From the NCBI GenBank assembly GCA_965208395.1, contig CBDBON010000003.1:1364001-1428000 (forward strand): DNA of 64,000 bases. The letters are read 5' to 3'. The notes beneath the pieces were generated by a model, which did no database searches, had not been told where the DNA came from, and worked only from the letters and a program-made list of their open reading frames with translations. Positions 43,257-52,246 of the stretch are shown in pieces. A program made the position numbers and the translations under genes. How positions within the stretch are numbered: the stretch's first letter is position 1; the number at the start of each line of letters is the position of its first letter. Origin of the DNA: CBDBON01 sp965208395 (GTDB lineage: Bacteria > Chloroflexota > Dehalococcoidia > Lucifugimonadales > CBDBON01).

Positions 43257-43763
43257 ATGCCCACCGGAGAGCTCATTACGCTGCGCATCCTGCATATCGT
43301 GTTTGGAGTGTTCTGGGCGGGCTCCGCCATCTTCTTCGCAGCCATCCTGCAGCCGAGGCTCCATACCCTTGATCTCCCGGTAAGACTCCGGGTCCTGGGC
43401 GCGCTCATCCCGGTGATGGGCCCGGTGCTGATAAGCAGCGCCGTCGTGACGATCCTTGTCGGCACGGCCCTGGCGCTCAGGATGAGATGGGACAACCTCG
43501 AAGCATTCGTCGATACGGGTTGGGGTATCGCCATGCTGGTGGGCTTTGCCGCCTCGATCGGGGCCATCACGTCCGGGATCACGATGATCCGCCGGGCGGG
43601 GCAGATGGTCAAGCTCGGCGGAGCCGTGGTCGACGGATCCGCTTCACCTGAGGTCACAGAGCAGGTGACCCGGATCGGCGCCCGCCTCCCGCGGCTCGCC
43701 CGCAGCACGGCGGTGATGGTGCTTGTGGCCATAGTGACGATGGCGGTGGCCCGGTTCGTCTGA
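43257..43763 (+). CDS. Small integral membrane protein (DUF2269/CopD-like)
   Basis: A 168-residue protein with four hydrophobic helices, beginning MPTGELITLRILHIVFGVFW. The His in the first helix and FWAGSAIFFAAILQPRL recall the CopD/DUF2269 membrane proteins, some of which bind haem or copper. ATG preceded by a GGAGTGA site. It lies 38 bases before the glutamate dehydrogenase gene. Function not established. Confidence 0.65.
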   Translation: MPTGELITLRILHIVFGVFWAGSAIFFAAILQPRLHTLDLPVRLRVLGALIPVMGPVLISSAVVTILVGTALALRMRWDNLEAFVDTGWGIAMLVGFAASIGAITSGITMIRRAGQMVKLGGAVVDGSASPEVTEQVTRIGARLPRLARSTAVMVLVAIVTMAVARFV

Positions 43764-43801
43764 GTCACCGTTCAATTCCTGGCTCTCTACGAGGAGATGC
43801 G

Positions 43802-45094
43802 ATGCCAGACACGTCTTCGATTATGACCCCCGAGGTGGAACACGACGTCGGGCACGGCCCGGTCTACGACATGGCCGTCCGGCAGTTCGACGCGGCCGCA
43901 GACAGGCTGGGCGTCGACGACGGCGTCCGGCAGATGTTGGCCCACCCGAAGCGCGAGTTGACAGTCCATTTTCCGGTGCAGATGGACGAGGGAAAGGTTG
44001 AGGTGTTCACCGGGTACAGGGTGCAGCACAACATGGCCCGCGGGCCCGGCAAGGGGGGTATCAGATACCATCCAGACGTCACCCTCGACGAGGTCAAGGC
44101 GCTGGCGATGTGGATGACCTGGAAGTGCGCCGTCACGGGGATTCCCTACGGAGGCGCGAAGGGCGGCGTCGTCTGCGAGCCGAAGAGCATGTCTCCGGTC
44201 GAGCTGGAGCGCCTCACCCGCCGCTACGCCACCGAGATATCGGTCATAATCGGCCCGGACAGGGACATTCCAGCGCCAGACGTCAACACCGACGGCCGGG
44301 TGATGGCATGGATCATGGACACGGTCAGCATGCATAGGGGCTTTACGGTGCCCGCGATCGTGACCGGCAAGCCCCTGAGCGTCGGAGGAACGCTTGGAAG
44401 AGTCGACGCCACCGGCCGCGGAGTGATGATAGCTGCGCGCGAGGCCGCCGCGCGGGTCGGTCGTGGGCTGCAAGGCATGCGCGTCGCCGTGCAGGGTTAC
44501 GGGAACGTCGGCTACATCGCCGCACAGCTGTTGACCGAGCAGGGCTGCGTGATCGTAGCAGCATCCGACAGCAGCGGCGGGGTCTACTCCGAGCGTGGTA
44601 TAGACCCTGACAGTCTGCTAGCCCACAAGGACTCCAGCGGCGGAATAGCGGGCTACGGAGAGGCAGACCCGGTATCCGCACGGGACGTCCTGGAGATCCC
44701 CTGTGACATACTGATCCCGGCCGCGCTGGAAAGAGCTATCGACACCGACAACGCGGGACGCATTGAGGCGTCGATTGTGGTCGAGGGAGCCAACGGCCCG
44801 ACGACCGCAGAGGCTGACGCCATGCTGGCGTCCAAAGGCGTGACTGTAGTCCCCGACATACTCGCAAACGCGGGCGGGGTTATCGTCTCCTACTTCGAGT
44901 GGGTCCAGGACACTCAGGGGTACTTCTGGGACATCGACGAGGTCAACGGCAGGATGGAATCGATCATGGTCAGGAGCTTCGACCAAGTGGCGGAGCTGGC
45001 GCGTCGGAACGATATCCCGATGAGGGAGGCGGCCACGATGCTGGCGGTGGAACGCGTCGCCGAGGCAACGCGGATCAGGGGCTTATACCCGTAA
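43802..45094 (+). CDS. gdhA: Glutamate dehydrogenase (Glu/Leu/Phe/Val family)
   Basis: A 430-residue dehydrogenase of the hexameric GDH family. GYRVQHNMARGPGKGGIRYH, the catalytic lysine motif IPYGGAKGGVVC, GPDRDIPAPDVNTDGRVMAW and the Rossmann segment VAVQGYGNVGYIAAQLL are conserved. The C-terminus includes ANAGGVIVSYFEWVQD. This architecture is the NAD or dual-specificity type common in thermophiles and Chloroflexota. ATG with GAGGAGATGCG upstream. Confidence 0.93.
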   Translation: MPDTSSIMTPEVEHDVGHGPVYDMAVRQFDAAADRLGVDDGVRQMLAHPKRELTVHFPVQMDEGKVEVFTGYRVQHNMARGPGKGGIRYHPDVTLDEVKALAMWMTWKCAVTGIPYGGAKGGVVCEPKSMSPVELERLTRRYATEISVIIGPDRDIPAPDVNTDGRVMAWIMDTVSMHRGFTVPAIVTGKPLSVGGTLGRVDATGRGVMIAAREAAARVGRGLQGMRVAVQGYGNVGYIAAQLLTEQGCVIVAASDSSGGVYSERGIDPDSLLAHKDSSGGIAGYGEADPVSARDVLEIPCDILIPAALERAIDTDNAGRIEASIVVEGANGPTTAEADAMLASKGVTVVPDILANAGGVIVSYFEWVQDTQGYFWDIDEVNGRMESIMVRSFDQVAELARRNDIPMREAATMLAVERVAEATRIRGLYP

Positions 45095-45161
45095 AGGGCC
45101 TTGCCGGAGCAATGCTCCCGCTGTCGACGCCGGAAGCGAATCCAGAGCGAAGAGGAATGCG

Positions 45162-46577
45162 ATGATTAGAGAAGAGATCGAGCTGATGGCTCACCTGCTA
45201 CGCAGGGCCGGATTCGGGGCCGCCCGCGGCGAGCTCGAAGAGTATCTGTCAGAGGGATACGAGGCGACGGTCGAGCGCCTGCTCCACCCTCCCGAACGAG
45301 ACTCGCTCCCGGACGACCTCATACGGCGCTACCACGTGGACCAGAGCGAGCTCCGGATCGTCAACAGCGGCTCGGCCAACTGGCTCTACCGCATGGTGAC
45401 GACGAAGGCGCCCTTGGAGGAGAAGATCACCCTCTTCTGGCACGGCCTGTTCGCGACCGGAGAGCGCAAGGTCAATCAGGGCAAGACGATGGTGAGCCAG
45501 ATCGACATGCTACGGAAGTACGGCCTCGGCAGATTCGACACCCTGCTACTGCAGCTCTCCAAAGACCCGGCGATGATGTTCTGGCTCGACAATAACGAAA
45601 ACCACAAGGGAGCCATCAACGAGAACTACGGCAGGGAGCTCCTCGAGCTCTTCTCCATGGGGATCGGCAATTACACCGAGGACGACATCAAGGAGGCCTC
45701 CAGGGCCTTCACCGGCTGGACCTTCCAGAACGCCGAGTACATGGCGCTAAGGTCCAATAAGGCGTCGATCTGGCCCTACAGCCGCGTCGCCTGGCAGACC
45801 GAGTACCGGGCGGACGACCACGACGACGGCGAGAAGGCCTTCCTGGGCCGGACGGGACGCTTCAACGGCGAAGACATCATAAACATCATCGTCGAGACTG
45901 AAGCCGCGGCTAGGTTCGTCTCCACCCGCCTCTACCAGTTCTTCGTCGCCGACGAGGTGGACGCCGATGGGGAGAGGCTGATCGAGAGCCTCATGGAGTC
46001 GTACTTCGACTCCGGGTACGAGATACGCTCGGTGCTCCGGACGCTCTTCAACTCGGACCACTTCAAGTCCGAAGCGGCGCGATTCGCGCGGGTTAAGAGC
46101 CCCGCGGAGCTGGTGGCCGGTACGCTTCACCTTGCCGGCGAGTTCCAGTTCCCGACGCTGGACGTCGTCGAGGCGGCCCGGGCGATCGGCTATATGGGCC
46201 AGGAGCTTATGAACCCTCCGTCCGTCGAGGGATGGCACGAGGGGGCGGAGTGGATCGACAGCGGAGCGCTGGTGGAGCGGATCAACTTCGCCGCCAGGTA
46301 CCTGGGAGACCTGACTGAGCCGGGCGTGCGGGATATGATCGACCGGCTGGCGTCGTCGAACGGCGGCACCCTGACGCCGGAGGAGATCGTCGACGGCTGC
46401 TCCGATCTCATCGGCCCCATCAGCCTGAACGAGTCGACGCGCCGGGACATCATCGACCATGTAGCCGTCCAGGGCGACGTGAGCCTGCGCGGCCATGTGC
46501 ATGGCGACGAGAGCGAGCGCCGCGTCGCCGACGTGCTCAAGCTCATCGCATCCTCCCGCGAATTCCAGGTCGCCTGA
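45162..46577 (+). CDS. DUF1800 domain-containing protein
   Basis: A 471-residue protein of the DUF1800 family. HLLRRAGFGAARGELEEYL near the start, FWHGLFATGERKVNQ, LFSMGIGNYTEDDIKEASRAFTGW (split as GNYTEDDIKEASRAFTGW) and MNPPSVEGWHEGAEWI are the hallmarks. DUF1800 genes usually lie next to a DUF1501 gene; none is present here. No export signal is apparent. The function of the family is not known. Confidence 0.9.
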   Translation: MIREEIELMAHLLRRAGFGAARGELEEYLSEGYEATVERLLHPPERDSLPDDLIRRYHVDQSELRIVNSGSANWLYRMVTTKAPLEEKITLFWHGLFATGERKVNQGKTMVSQIDMLRKYGLGRFDTLLLQLSKDPAMMFWLDNNENHKGAINENYGRELLELFSMGIGNYTEDDIKEASRAFTGWTFQNAEYMALRSNKASIWPYSRVAWQTEYRADDHDDGEKAFLGRTGRFNGEDIINIIVETEAAARFVSTRLYQFFVADEVDADGERLIESLMESYFDSGYEIRSVLRTLFNSDHFKSEAARFARVKSPAELVAGTLHLAGEFQFPTLDVVEAARAIGYMGQELMNPPSVEGWHEGAEWIDSGALVERINFAARYLGDLTEPGVRDMIDRLASSNGGTLTPEEIVDGCSDLIGPISLNESTRRDIIDHVAVQGDVSLRGHVHGDESERRVADVLKLIASSREFQVA

Positions 46578-46602
46578 TCCTTCTGAGACAGCAGTTGCCG
46601 CG

Positions 46603-47331
46603 ATGACCCGGCCGCGCTCGATCCGTTTCGGCGACGCCAGTATCCGGTACACAGTTGCGCGGAGCGCCCGCAGGAGGAAGACGGTCTCCATCACCGTCCA
46701 CCCCGAGAAGGGCGTTCTGGTAGCGGCGCCCATGCGGACCCTCGACCGGGAGATCGAGTCGATCGTCAGGAAACGGGCCGGATGGATACTCCGCAAGCTC
46801 TCGGAAGACCGGCCCAGGCGTCCGGCCAGGCAGCTCGTAACAGGTGAGACTCTCTACTATCTCGGACGCGAGGTCTCATTGCTCGTACAGTTCATCCACG
46901 ACCCGTCGCCCTCCGTAAGCCTCGAAGCCGGCACCCTGAGGCTTGAGTGCCCGGCCGGGCTTGAGGAAGAGGAGCGGGGATCGGTCCTGCGACAGACGCT
47001 CCTGTCCTGGTACATGGGGCGGGCCGAGGAGCTGATGCAGGAGTCGGTGGAGCGGTGGCACTCCGTAGTGGGAGCTTCGCCCGTTCGCATCTCCATCGGC
47101 GACCAGAAGACGAGATGGGGAAGCTGCTCCAGCAAGGGAAACCTACGGTTCAACTGGCGCCTCGCCATGGTCGATCGGGAGCTCGCCGACTACGTCGCCG
47201 TCCACGAGATCTCCCACCTGCTGGTAGCCAACCACTCGGCGGCGTTCTGGAAGGAGGTCGCGCGGGTAATCCCGGACTACGAGGGCCGACGGCAGAGGCT
47301 ACGGGAAGTCGAGCCCACGCTCGGCCTGTGA
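46603..47331 (+). CDS. YgjP-like metallopeptidase domain protein (DUF45)
   Basis: A 242-residue protein of the YgjP/DUF45 family of zincin-like proteins. The metal site is VHEISHLLVANHSAAFW, an HExxH followed by a third His seven residues on, and QKTRWGSCSSKGNLRFNW is the family's signature strand. The N-terminal half is a beta domain with SITVHPEKGVLVAAP. The ATG at 46603 is preferred to a longer frame that overlaps DUF1800. Linked in Enterobacteria to an hsdR-type context only by loose association; role unknown. Confidence 0.88.
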   Translation: MTRPRSIRFGDASIRYTVARSARRRKTVSITVHPEKGVLVAAPMRTLDREIESIVRKRAGWILRKLSEDRPRRPARQLVTGETLYYLGREVSLLVQFIHDPSPSVSLEAGTLRLECPAGLEEEERGSVLRQTLLSWYMGRAEELMQESVERWHSVVGASPVRISIGDQKTRWGSCSSKGNLRFNWRLAMVDRELADYVAVHEISHLLVANHSAAFWKEVARVIPDYEGRRQRLREVEPTLGL

Positions 47332-47393
47332 CGGCATAGCAGGAAATAGGAGTCCAAGGATAGCGTGGTCTACACCACTTGGGAGAAAAAGAC

Positions 47394-48287
47394 ATGCGGG
47401 TAGGGTTCATCGGACTGGGAAGCATAGGGACGCCAATGGCGATGCAGATCGCACGGGCCGGATTCCCGATGGTCGTCCACGACGTGAGACGGGAGTCCTG
47501 CGACCCGCTCATAGAGATGGGGGCCGCCTGGGCCGACTCGCCGGCCGCAGTCGCGGCTCAGTCGGACGTGGTATGCACCTGCCTGCCGGGGCCCGCGGAG
47601 ATGGAGGCCGTGGCGACCGGGAAAGACGGTATTCTCGAGGCGCTCTCCGCCGGCGACGTGTACGTGGACCACACCACCAACTCCCCTTCCCTCGTGCAGC
47701 GGATCGACCGCCTCGTCAGAGAGTGTGGAGCGGAGATGCTGGACGCGCCGGTCAGCGGCGGCAAAGAGGGCGCCGAGACCAGAGACCTTACGGTGCTGGC
47801 GGGCGGTCCGGCAGCTGCCTTCGACCGGGTGAAGCCGGTGTTGGACGCGATGGCGAAGACGGTAATGCACGTCGGGGAGGTCGGCGCGGGCTGCGTCTGC
47901 AAGATCGCGCACAACAGCGCCTCCTTCTCCATCGAGCTGGCGATGGTCGAGTGCCTGACCCTCGGGGTCAGCGCCGGGATCGATCCCGGGATCATGGTGG
48001 ACGTCTTCCAGAAGTGCGCCGTCGGCCGGAACTTCGGTATACAGGTGAGGCTGCCCGATACGCTCTTCAGCGGCGACTTCGACCCTCGGTTTGCGCTCAA
48101 GCTCGCTCGGAAGGACATCGGCCTCGCCACGGCGCTGGCGCGGGAGCGCGGCGTCCCGATGCCGATCGTCGACCTGTGCGAGGCGGAGATGTCGGAGGCG
48201 GTCTCACGCGGATGGGCCGACCGCGACACCTCCGTGTTCCTCACCCTCCAGGAGGAGCGGGCCGGCGTGCGGGTGCGCGTCGGCTAG
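47394..48287 (+). CDS. 3-hydroxyisobutyrate dehydrogenase family oxidoreductase
   Basis: A 297-residue beta-hydroxyacid dehydrogenase. The Rossmann start is MRVGFIGLGSIGTPMAMQI, the substrate motif DAPVSGGKEGAETRDLTV, and the catalytic lysine lies in CKIAHNSASFSIELAMVE. The ATG at 47394 has GGGAG eight bases upstream and matches the family start. Possible substrates are 3-hydroxyisobutyrate, tartronate semialdehyde or a related acid. Confidence 0.9.
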   Translation: MRVGFIGLGSIGTPMAMQIARAGFPMVVHDVRRESCDPLIEMGAAWADSPAAVAAQSDVVCTCLPGPAEMEAVATGKDGILEALSAGDVYVDHTTNSPSLVQRIDRLVRECGAEMLDAPVSGGKEGAETRDLTVLAGGPAAAFDRVKPVLDAMAKTVMHVGEVGAGCVCKIAHNSASFSIELAMVECLTLGVSAGIDPGIMVDVFQKCAVGRNFGIQVRLPDTLFSGDFDPRFALKLARKDIGLATALARERGVPMPIVDLCEAEMSEAVSRGWADRDTSVFLTLQEERAGVRVRVG

Positions 48288-48310
48288 CTGCCTGGAGTCG
48301 AGAGCGTCTG

Positions 48311-48344
48311 GCCCGTTGTGGTTCGACGAGCTCACCACGAACGG
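48311..48344. repeat. Dispersed palindromic repeat (VRGELVEP type)
   Basis: GCCCGTTGTGGTTCGACGAG is followed by CTCACCACGAACGG. GTGGT and ACCAC form the stem. On the reverse strand one frame reads SVRGELVEPQRA, the signature of a dispersed repeat known from many bacterial genomes. It sits in the gap between the dehydrogenase and the NHL gene. Confidence 0.7.
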
Positions 48345-48380
48345 ACGTCGACCTAACACGTCGCGGGTCGGCCAGAGGGG

Positions 48381-48408
48381 TTGTACGCGGCTCGACTGAA
48401 GGTATAAT
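48381..48408 (+). promoter_or_regulatory. Promoter for NHL-repeat gene
   Basis: TTGTAC and a perfect TATAAT are spaced by 16 bases. The -10 ends 32 bases before the ATG at 48441. Confidence 0.65.
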
Positions 48409-48440
48409 CTGTCGCGCACACCGAGTTAGGCGGTTAGGCG

Positions 48441-49457
48441 ATGACGGCAACCGGCACACAGAGACTATCCTATAGCCACACCATCGGGATCGTGGCGATG
48501 GAAGGCCGCGGTTTCAGCAACCCGGTGGACGTGGCCATCTCCAGCGCCGACCGCGTCTATGTCGTGAGCCGGACCAACCCTGACCAGCCCTACGGCATAC
48601 GCGTCGGCATCTGTGACATGGCCGGCGACGGCTACTTCGGGGACTTCGGCGACTACGGAGACGGGGACGGGGCCTTCGTCTGGCCCACGGCGCTGGCGTT
48701 CGACGAGGAGGACAATCTCTACCTCGCCGACGAGTATAACCACCGGATCACGGTGTTCGACGCCTCCGGGCGTTTCCTCGCCAAGTGGGGAGAGCCCGGC
48801 TCAGAGCCGGGACGGCTCAACGGCCCGTCCGGCGTCTGCGTGACCCCCGGCGGAGACCTGCTCGTCGTCGACCATCTGAACAACCGGATCCAGCGCTTCG
48901 CAAAGGATGGGAGCCCGCTGGCGTGCTGGGGCGAGAGAGGTGACGGCGTGGGTCAGCTCGATCTGCCCTGGGGCGTCACTGTCGACGGGAGCGGCGCCGT
49001 CTACGTGGCCGACTGGCGCAACGACCGCATTCAGAAGTTCACTCCGGAGGGCGGGTTTCTGGCATCCTTCGGCTGCCCAGGCGACGGCCCGGGCGAGTTC
49101 CACCGCCCATCCGGCGTGGCCGTCGACGAGGACGGCTACATCTACGTGGCCGACTGGGGCAACGAGAGGGTCCAGGCGCTGGCGCCGGACGGGGAGCCGG
49201 TCCAGGTCCTGAAGGGAGAGTCGACGCTCTCGAAGTGGGCCGAGGAGTTCTACGAGGCCAACTCGGACGAGTGGGAGGCCAGGCAGGCGTCGGAGATAGA
49301 GCCGGAGCTCGACCCGGCGGTCGACACCGCTTACGAAGCGTCGGCGCGGATAGAGCCCTACTTCTGGGCTCCGGTATCGGTCAAGCTCGACCGGCACAAC
49401 CGACTGTACGTCGTCGAGAGCAACCGCCACCGCATCCAGGTCTTCGAGACGGCGTAG
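48441..49457 (+). CDS. NHL-repeat beta-propeller protein
   Basis: A 338-residue protein made of NHL repeats, probably a six-bladed propeller. Blades are seen at NPVDVAISSADRVYVVS, PTALAFDEEDNLYLADEYNH, GPSGVCVTPGGDLLVVDHLN, LPWGVTVDGSGAVYVADWRN, RPSGVAVDEDGYIYVADWGN and VSVKLDRHNRLYVVESNRH. Between blades five and six there is a charged helical insertion (about 250-295). No signal peptide, so it is cytoplasmic. NHL proteins often serve as binding scaffolds; partner unknown. Confidence 0.88.
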   Translation: MTATGTQRLSYSHTIGIVAMEGRGFSNPVDVAISSADRVYVVSRTNPDQPYGIRVGICDMAGDGYFGDFGDYGDGDGAFVWPTALAFDEEDNLYLADEYNHRITVFDASGRFLAKWGEPGSEPGRLNGPSGVCVTPGGDLLVVDHLNNRIQRFAKDGSPLACWGERGDGVGQLDLPWGVTVDGSGAVYVADWRNDRIQKFTPEGGFLASFGCPGDGPGEFHRPSGVAVDEDGYIYVADWGNERVQALAPDGEPVQVLKGESTLSKWAEEFYEANSDEWEARQASEIEPELDPAVDTAYEASARIEPYFWAPVSVKLDRHNRLYVVESNRHRIQVFETA

Positions 49458-49467
49458 GCGTTCCGCA

Positions 49468-50907
49468 TCAGACCGGCGGACGTCGGCCGGCTGCGCCGCC
49501 AGCCCGTTCCAGTGCCACGGCCGCCTGTAGGATCTTTCCCTCCTGTAGATGCCCCGACATGATCTGCACGCCTATCGGCAACCCGTCGCCGCTCCAGCCG
49601 AAGGGCACCGAGACGGCGGGGGAGCCGGTAAGGTCGGCGGGGATCGTCGCGCGCAGCGAGTTGCGTCCGGCCACCTCCCGGCCGTCCACGACTATCGTCG
49701 GCGCGGGATAGTCCTCATCTCTCGGGTCCAGGGAGATCGGGTCGTGGGGATGGGCCGGGACCGGGCTCGTCGGACAGAGGAGCAGATCGTACCGGCTGAA
49801 CAGGTCCGCGACGTCGGTGCGCAGCAGCTCCACCCTCTCCATCGCGTCCATCAACTCGGTCATCGACGGCACAGGCATCTGCAGGCGCCGCCTGATAGGC
49901 GGCCCGAGCAGGTGCTCCTTACCGGCGATTATGGGGTCGAGATAGTGGGCCCCCTCGACGGTGTAGACGGCGTTCGTGATCTCCTGCGGCTCGATGCGCT
50001 CCCACAGGCCGAGAGGAACCTGATGGGTCTCGCATCCGAGCTCATCGAGGATGGCGGCGGCGGCGGCGACCGTATTCCGCACCTCACGGGCGACGGGCGC
50101 GAACGGTCCGTCGGCGCACCAGGCGACCTTCAGCGGCGGAAGAGGTTCCAGGTCGACGTCTTGATAGGGTGGCACGGCGCTGGCGTAGAAGTCGGCCCCG
50201 TCCGCGCCGGACATGACGCTCAGACCCAGGGCCAGGTCTCGGACGGTGCGGGCCATCGGCCCGACGTGCATGAACCTGAGAAGCGCCGCCGGCCAGTGGC
50301 CGGTGAGAGGGAAGCGGCCGTGAGTCGCCTTCAGGCCGACGATGCCGCAGAAGCCCGCGGGCTGGCGGATCGATCCGCCCACATCGCTGCCCACGCCGAA
50401 CGGGGACATCCCCGCCGCGATCGCGGCAGCCTCTCCTCCGCTCGACCCGCCCGTCGTGCGGCCCCTCTTCCACGGGTTCTCGGTCCTGCCGAAGACCGGA
50501 TTGGCCGTTTCCCACCAGAGGGCGAACTCCGGCATGTTCGTCTTGCCCAGCATGATGCCGCCCGCCTGCTTGAGTCTCGAGACGACGGTGGCGTCTACCG
50601 TAGGGATGTACTCCTCGAAGAGCCGGGAGCCTCTGGTGGTCCTGACGCCCACGGTGTCAACGCAGTCCTTGACGGTGAACGGGACGCCGTGCATTGGGCC
50701 GAGAGCCGCGCCATCGGCCAGCCTCGCCTCCGCCTCCCGCGCCCGCTCCATCGCGTCGTCCGCCAGGGTGACGACGGCGTTGAGCTTGGGATTGACTTCC
50801 TCGATCCGCCGCAGGAACGCCTCGACGACCTCGACCGGCGAGATATCCCTGGCCGCGATGCGCCGCGCCAGCTCAGTGGCGTCCGCATAGTAGATCTCTT
50901 CGGTCAT
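49468..50907 (-). CDS. Amidase signature family hydrolase, second copy
   Basis: A 479-residue amidase-signature enzyme with lysine in PFTVKDCVDTVGV and the serine cluster GGSSGGEAAAIAAGMSPFGV, then GSDVGGSIRQPAGFCGIVGLK. It is more like classical acylamidases than the amidase at 13509, and has no small GatC-like gene upstream. ATG start. It converges on the NHL gene with only 10 bases between. Possible minus-strand -10 TATACT lies near 50949-50954. Confidence 0.92.
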   Translation of the reverse strand: MTEEIYYADATELARRIAARDISPVEVVEAFLRRIEEVNPKLNAVVTLADDAMERAREAEARLADGAALGPMHGVPFTVKDCVDTVGVRTTRGSRLFEEYIPTVDATVVSRLKQAGGIMLGKTNMPEFALWWETANPVFGRTENPWKRGRTTGGSSGGEAAAIAAGMSPFGVGSDVGGSIRQPAGFCGIVGLKATHGRFPLTGHWPAALLRFMHVGPMARTVRDLALGLSVMSGADGADFYASAVPPYQDVDLEPLPPLKVAWCADGPFAPVAREVRNTVAAAAAILDELGCETHQVPLGLWERIEPQEITNAVYTVEGAHYLDPIIAGKEHLLGPPIRRRLQMPVPSMTELMDAMERVELLRTDVADLFSRYDLLLCPTSPVPAHPHDPISLDPRDEDYPAPTIVVDGREVAGRNSLRATIPADLTGSPAVSVPFGWSGDGLPIGVQIMSGHLQEGKILQAAVALERAGGAAGRRPPV

Positions 50908-51019
50908 GCATGCCTCCGCGTCCGGTAGTTCACCGAGGACGGGAGCGAGTATAGCATGTGAGGGCTTGTCGGAGATCGGACGCCGCTGAGAGCGGCTCGG
51001 GGAGAGTTTTCCGCAGAAT

Positions 51020-51143
51020 CTGTCTCATTCTGTAACATTTTGTCTCTTTTGTAGCTGGGCGGGTGACAGTGGGAGACATCTGCGATACAGGATTTGGACA
51101 GAAATGGGACAAAATTGGACAGGAATGTTACAGAATGAGACAG
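51020..51143. repeat. Phased CTGT element, copy B (124 bp)
   Basis: The two ends are perfect 20-bp inverted repeats: CTGTCTCATTCTGTAACATT at the left and its complement at 51124-51143. Inside, on the reverse strand, CTGTCC-type units recur at 10-11 bases. The TTTTGTAGCTGGGC segment is shared with copy A, which lies in the opposite orientation. No ORF and no clear target-site duplication. Confidence 0.87.
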
Positions 51144-51274
51144 CGGCCAAGAGGGAACGCCGGGCGCGGCGCAGATGGGCGGGTTGTCTGCTCGAGCGGT
51201 ACTCATGGCCCCATTATAGCACATGCGTTCGCTCACGGGTAGCAGTCCTCCGCACAGCTTGTCAACGCTACGTG

Positions 51275-51306
51275 GATCTGGATACCGGCTTTCGCCGGTA
51301 TGACGG
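51275..51306. repeat. Dispersed palindromic repeat (ATACCGGC type)
   Basis: GGATACCGGCTTTCGCCGGT followed by ATGACGG forms an ATACCGGC/GCCGGTAT hairpin. It is a member of the same general type as 33875-33910, often found between genes. Confidence 0.65.
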
Positions 51307-51324
51307 AAGAGAGAATTGACCAGA

Positions 51325-51353
51325 TTGACACTCATGGGGTCGCTTGCTATATT
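51325..51353 (+). promoter_or_regulatory. Strong promoter for etfBA
   Basis: A perfect TTGACA is followed after exactly 17 bases by TATATT, five of six matches. This is the best sigma-70 type promoter in the window. The leader to the etfB GTG would be about 80 bases. Confidence 0.75.
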
Positions 51354-51439
51354 CCGCGTGGCTCCGGGCGCCCGCGAGGGAAGTGCCCGCACGTGGGGCC
51401 GAGTACATTCGCATCACCGAGCTTCCGGGGGAGAACGCA

Positions 51440-52237
51440 GTGTCGCTGAATATCGTAGTCTGCGCCAAGCAGGTGGTCGATCCCGAGACCCCGGCATCCG
51501 CGTTTCGCATCGACCCCGAGGCCAAGCGGGTCGCGCCGGCTCCCGGCATCCCGCCTGTGGTCAATGGCTTCGACGAGAACGCGGTAGAGGCCGCGATCCG
51601 CATCAAAGAGGCCGGCGACGCCAGGGTGACCGTCCTCTCCGTGGGGAACAACTTCGTCATGGACGTGATGAAGAAGCCCCTCTCGATGGGCGCGGACGAA
51701 CTGGTGCTGGTGCAGGACGAGGCGGTGGAGGACCTGGACGCGTCGGCGACGGCCCACGTGTTGGCGAAGGCGATAGAGAAACTCGGCGGCGCCGACCTGA
51801 TCCTGTGCGGCCGACAGGCCTCCGACTGGGACAACGCTCATGTGCCTCTCGGAATCGCCGAGATGATGGACATACCCTGCGTCACGGTCGCCCAGAGGGT
51901 GGAGGCAGTAGACTCCGGGCTTGTGGTCCACCGCGTGATTACGGACGGATACGAAGTGGTGGAGGCCCCCCTGCCGGCGCTGGTCACGGTCAGCAACGAG
52001 CTGGGCGAGCCGCGCTATCCGACTCTCCGGGGGATCATGACCGCCAGTCGGAAGGCGCCTACTATCTGGTCGGCCGACGACCTCGGGCTGGAGTCGGCGA
52101 TGCTCGCTCCGAGGCTGGAGTTGACCGACCTGTTCGTTCCGGTCGTGGACAAGGTGTGCGAGTTCATCGAAGGCGAGGACGAGGTGGACGCCGGCCGAAA
52201 GCTCGCCCTGCGTCTGCGAGAAGCGAAGCTGATCTGA
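51440..52237 (+). CDS. etfB: Electron transfer flavoprotein beta subunit
   Basis: A 265-residue EtfB, which with EtfA carries electrons from acyl-CoA and similar dehydrogenases. NIVVCAKQVVDPETPASAF at the start, DENAVEAAIRIKE, LCGRQASDWDNAHVPL and LVTVSNELGEPRYPTLRGIM are conserved. I choose the GTG at 51440, six bases after GGGGGAG; an upstream in-frame extension starting at 51344 lacks support. Nine bases before etfA. Confidence 0.94.
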   Translation: MSLNIVVCAKQVVDPETPASAFRIDPEAKRVAPAPGIPPVVNGFDENAVEAAIRIKEAGDARVTVLSVGNNFVMDVMKKPLSMGADELVLVQDEAVEDLDASATAHVLAKAIEKLGGADLILCGRQASDWDNAHVPLGIAEMMDIPCVTVAQRVEAVDSGLVVHRVITDGYEVVEAPLPALVTVSNELGEPRYPTLRGIMTASRKAPTIWSADDLGLESAMLAPRLELTDLFVPVVDKVCEFIEGEDEVDAGRKLALRLREAKLI

Positions 52238-52246
52238 GGAGGAACG

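Larger units (their letters stand above)
50908..51439. other. 532-bp divergent intergenic region
   Basis: This gap between the amidase (minus) and etfB (plus) has no plausible gene. It contains the second phased CTGT element (51020-51143), a dispersed palindromic repeat (51275-51306) and the strong etf promoter (51325-51353). Both phased elements in the window lie in large divergent gaps. Confidence 0.8.

Noticed and set aside
42131..43768. 545-codon minus-strand open frame
   Set aside because: It is a shadow of the PEP-mutase-family and membrane-protein genes, which have conserved motifs on the plus strand.
51344..51439. Extension of etfB to 297 residues
   Set aside because: The added residues overlap the promoter leader; the GTG at 51440 follows GGGGGAG and starts at the conserved NIVVCAKQV region.
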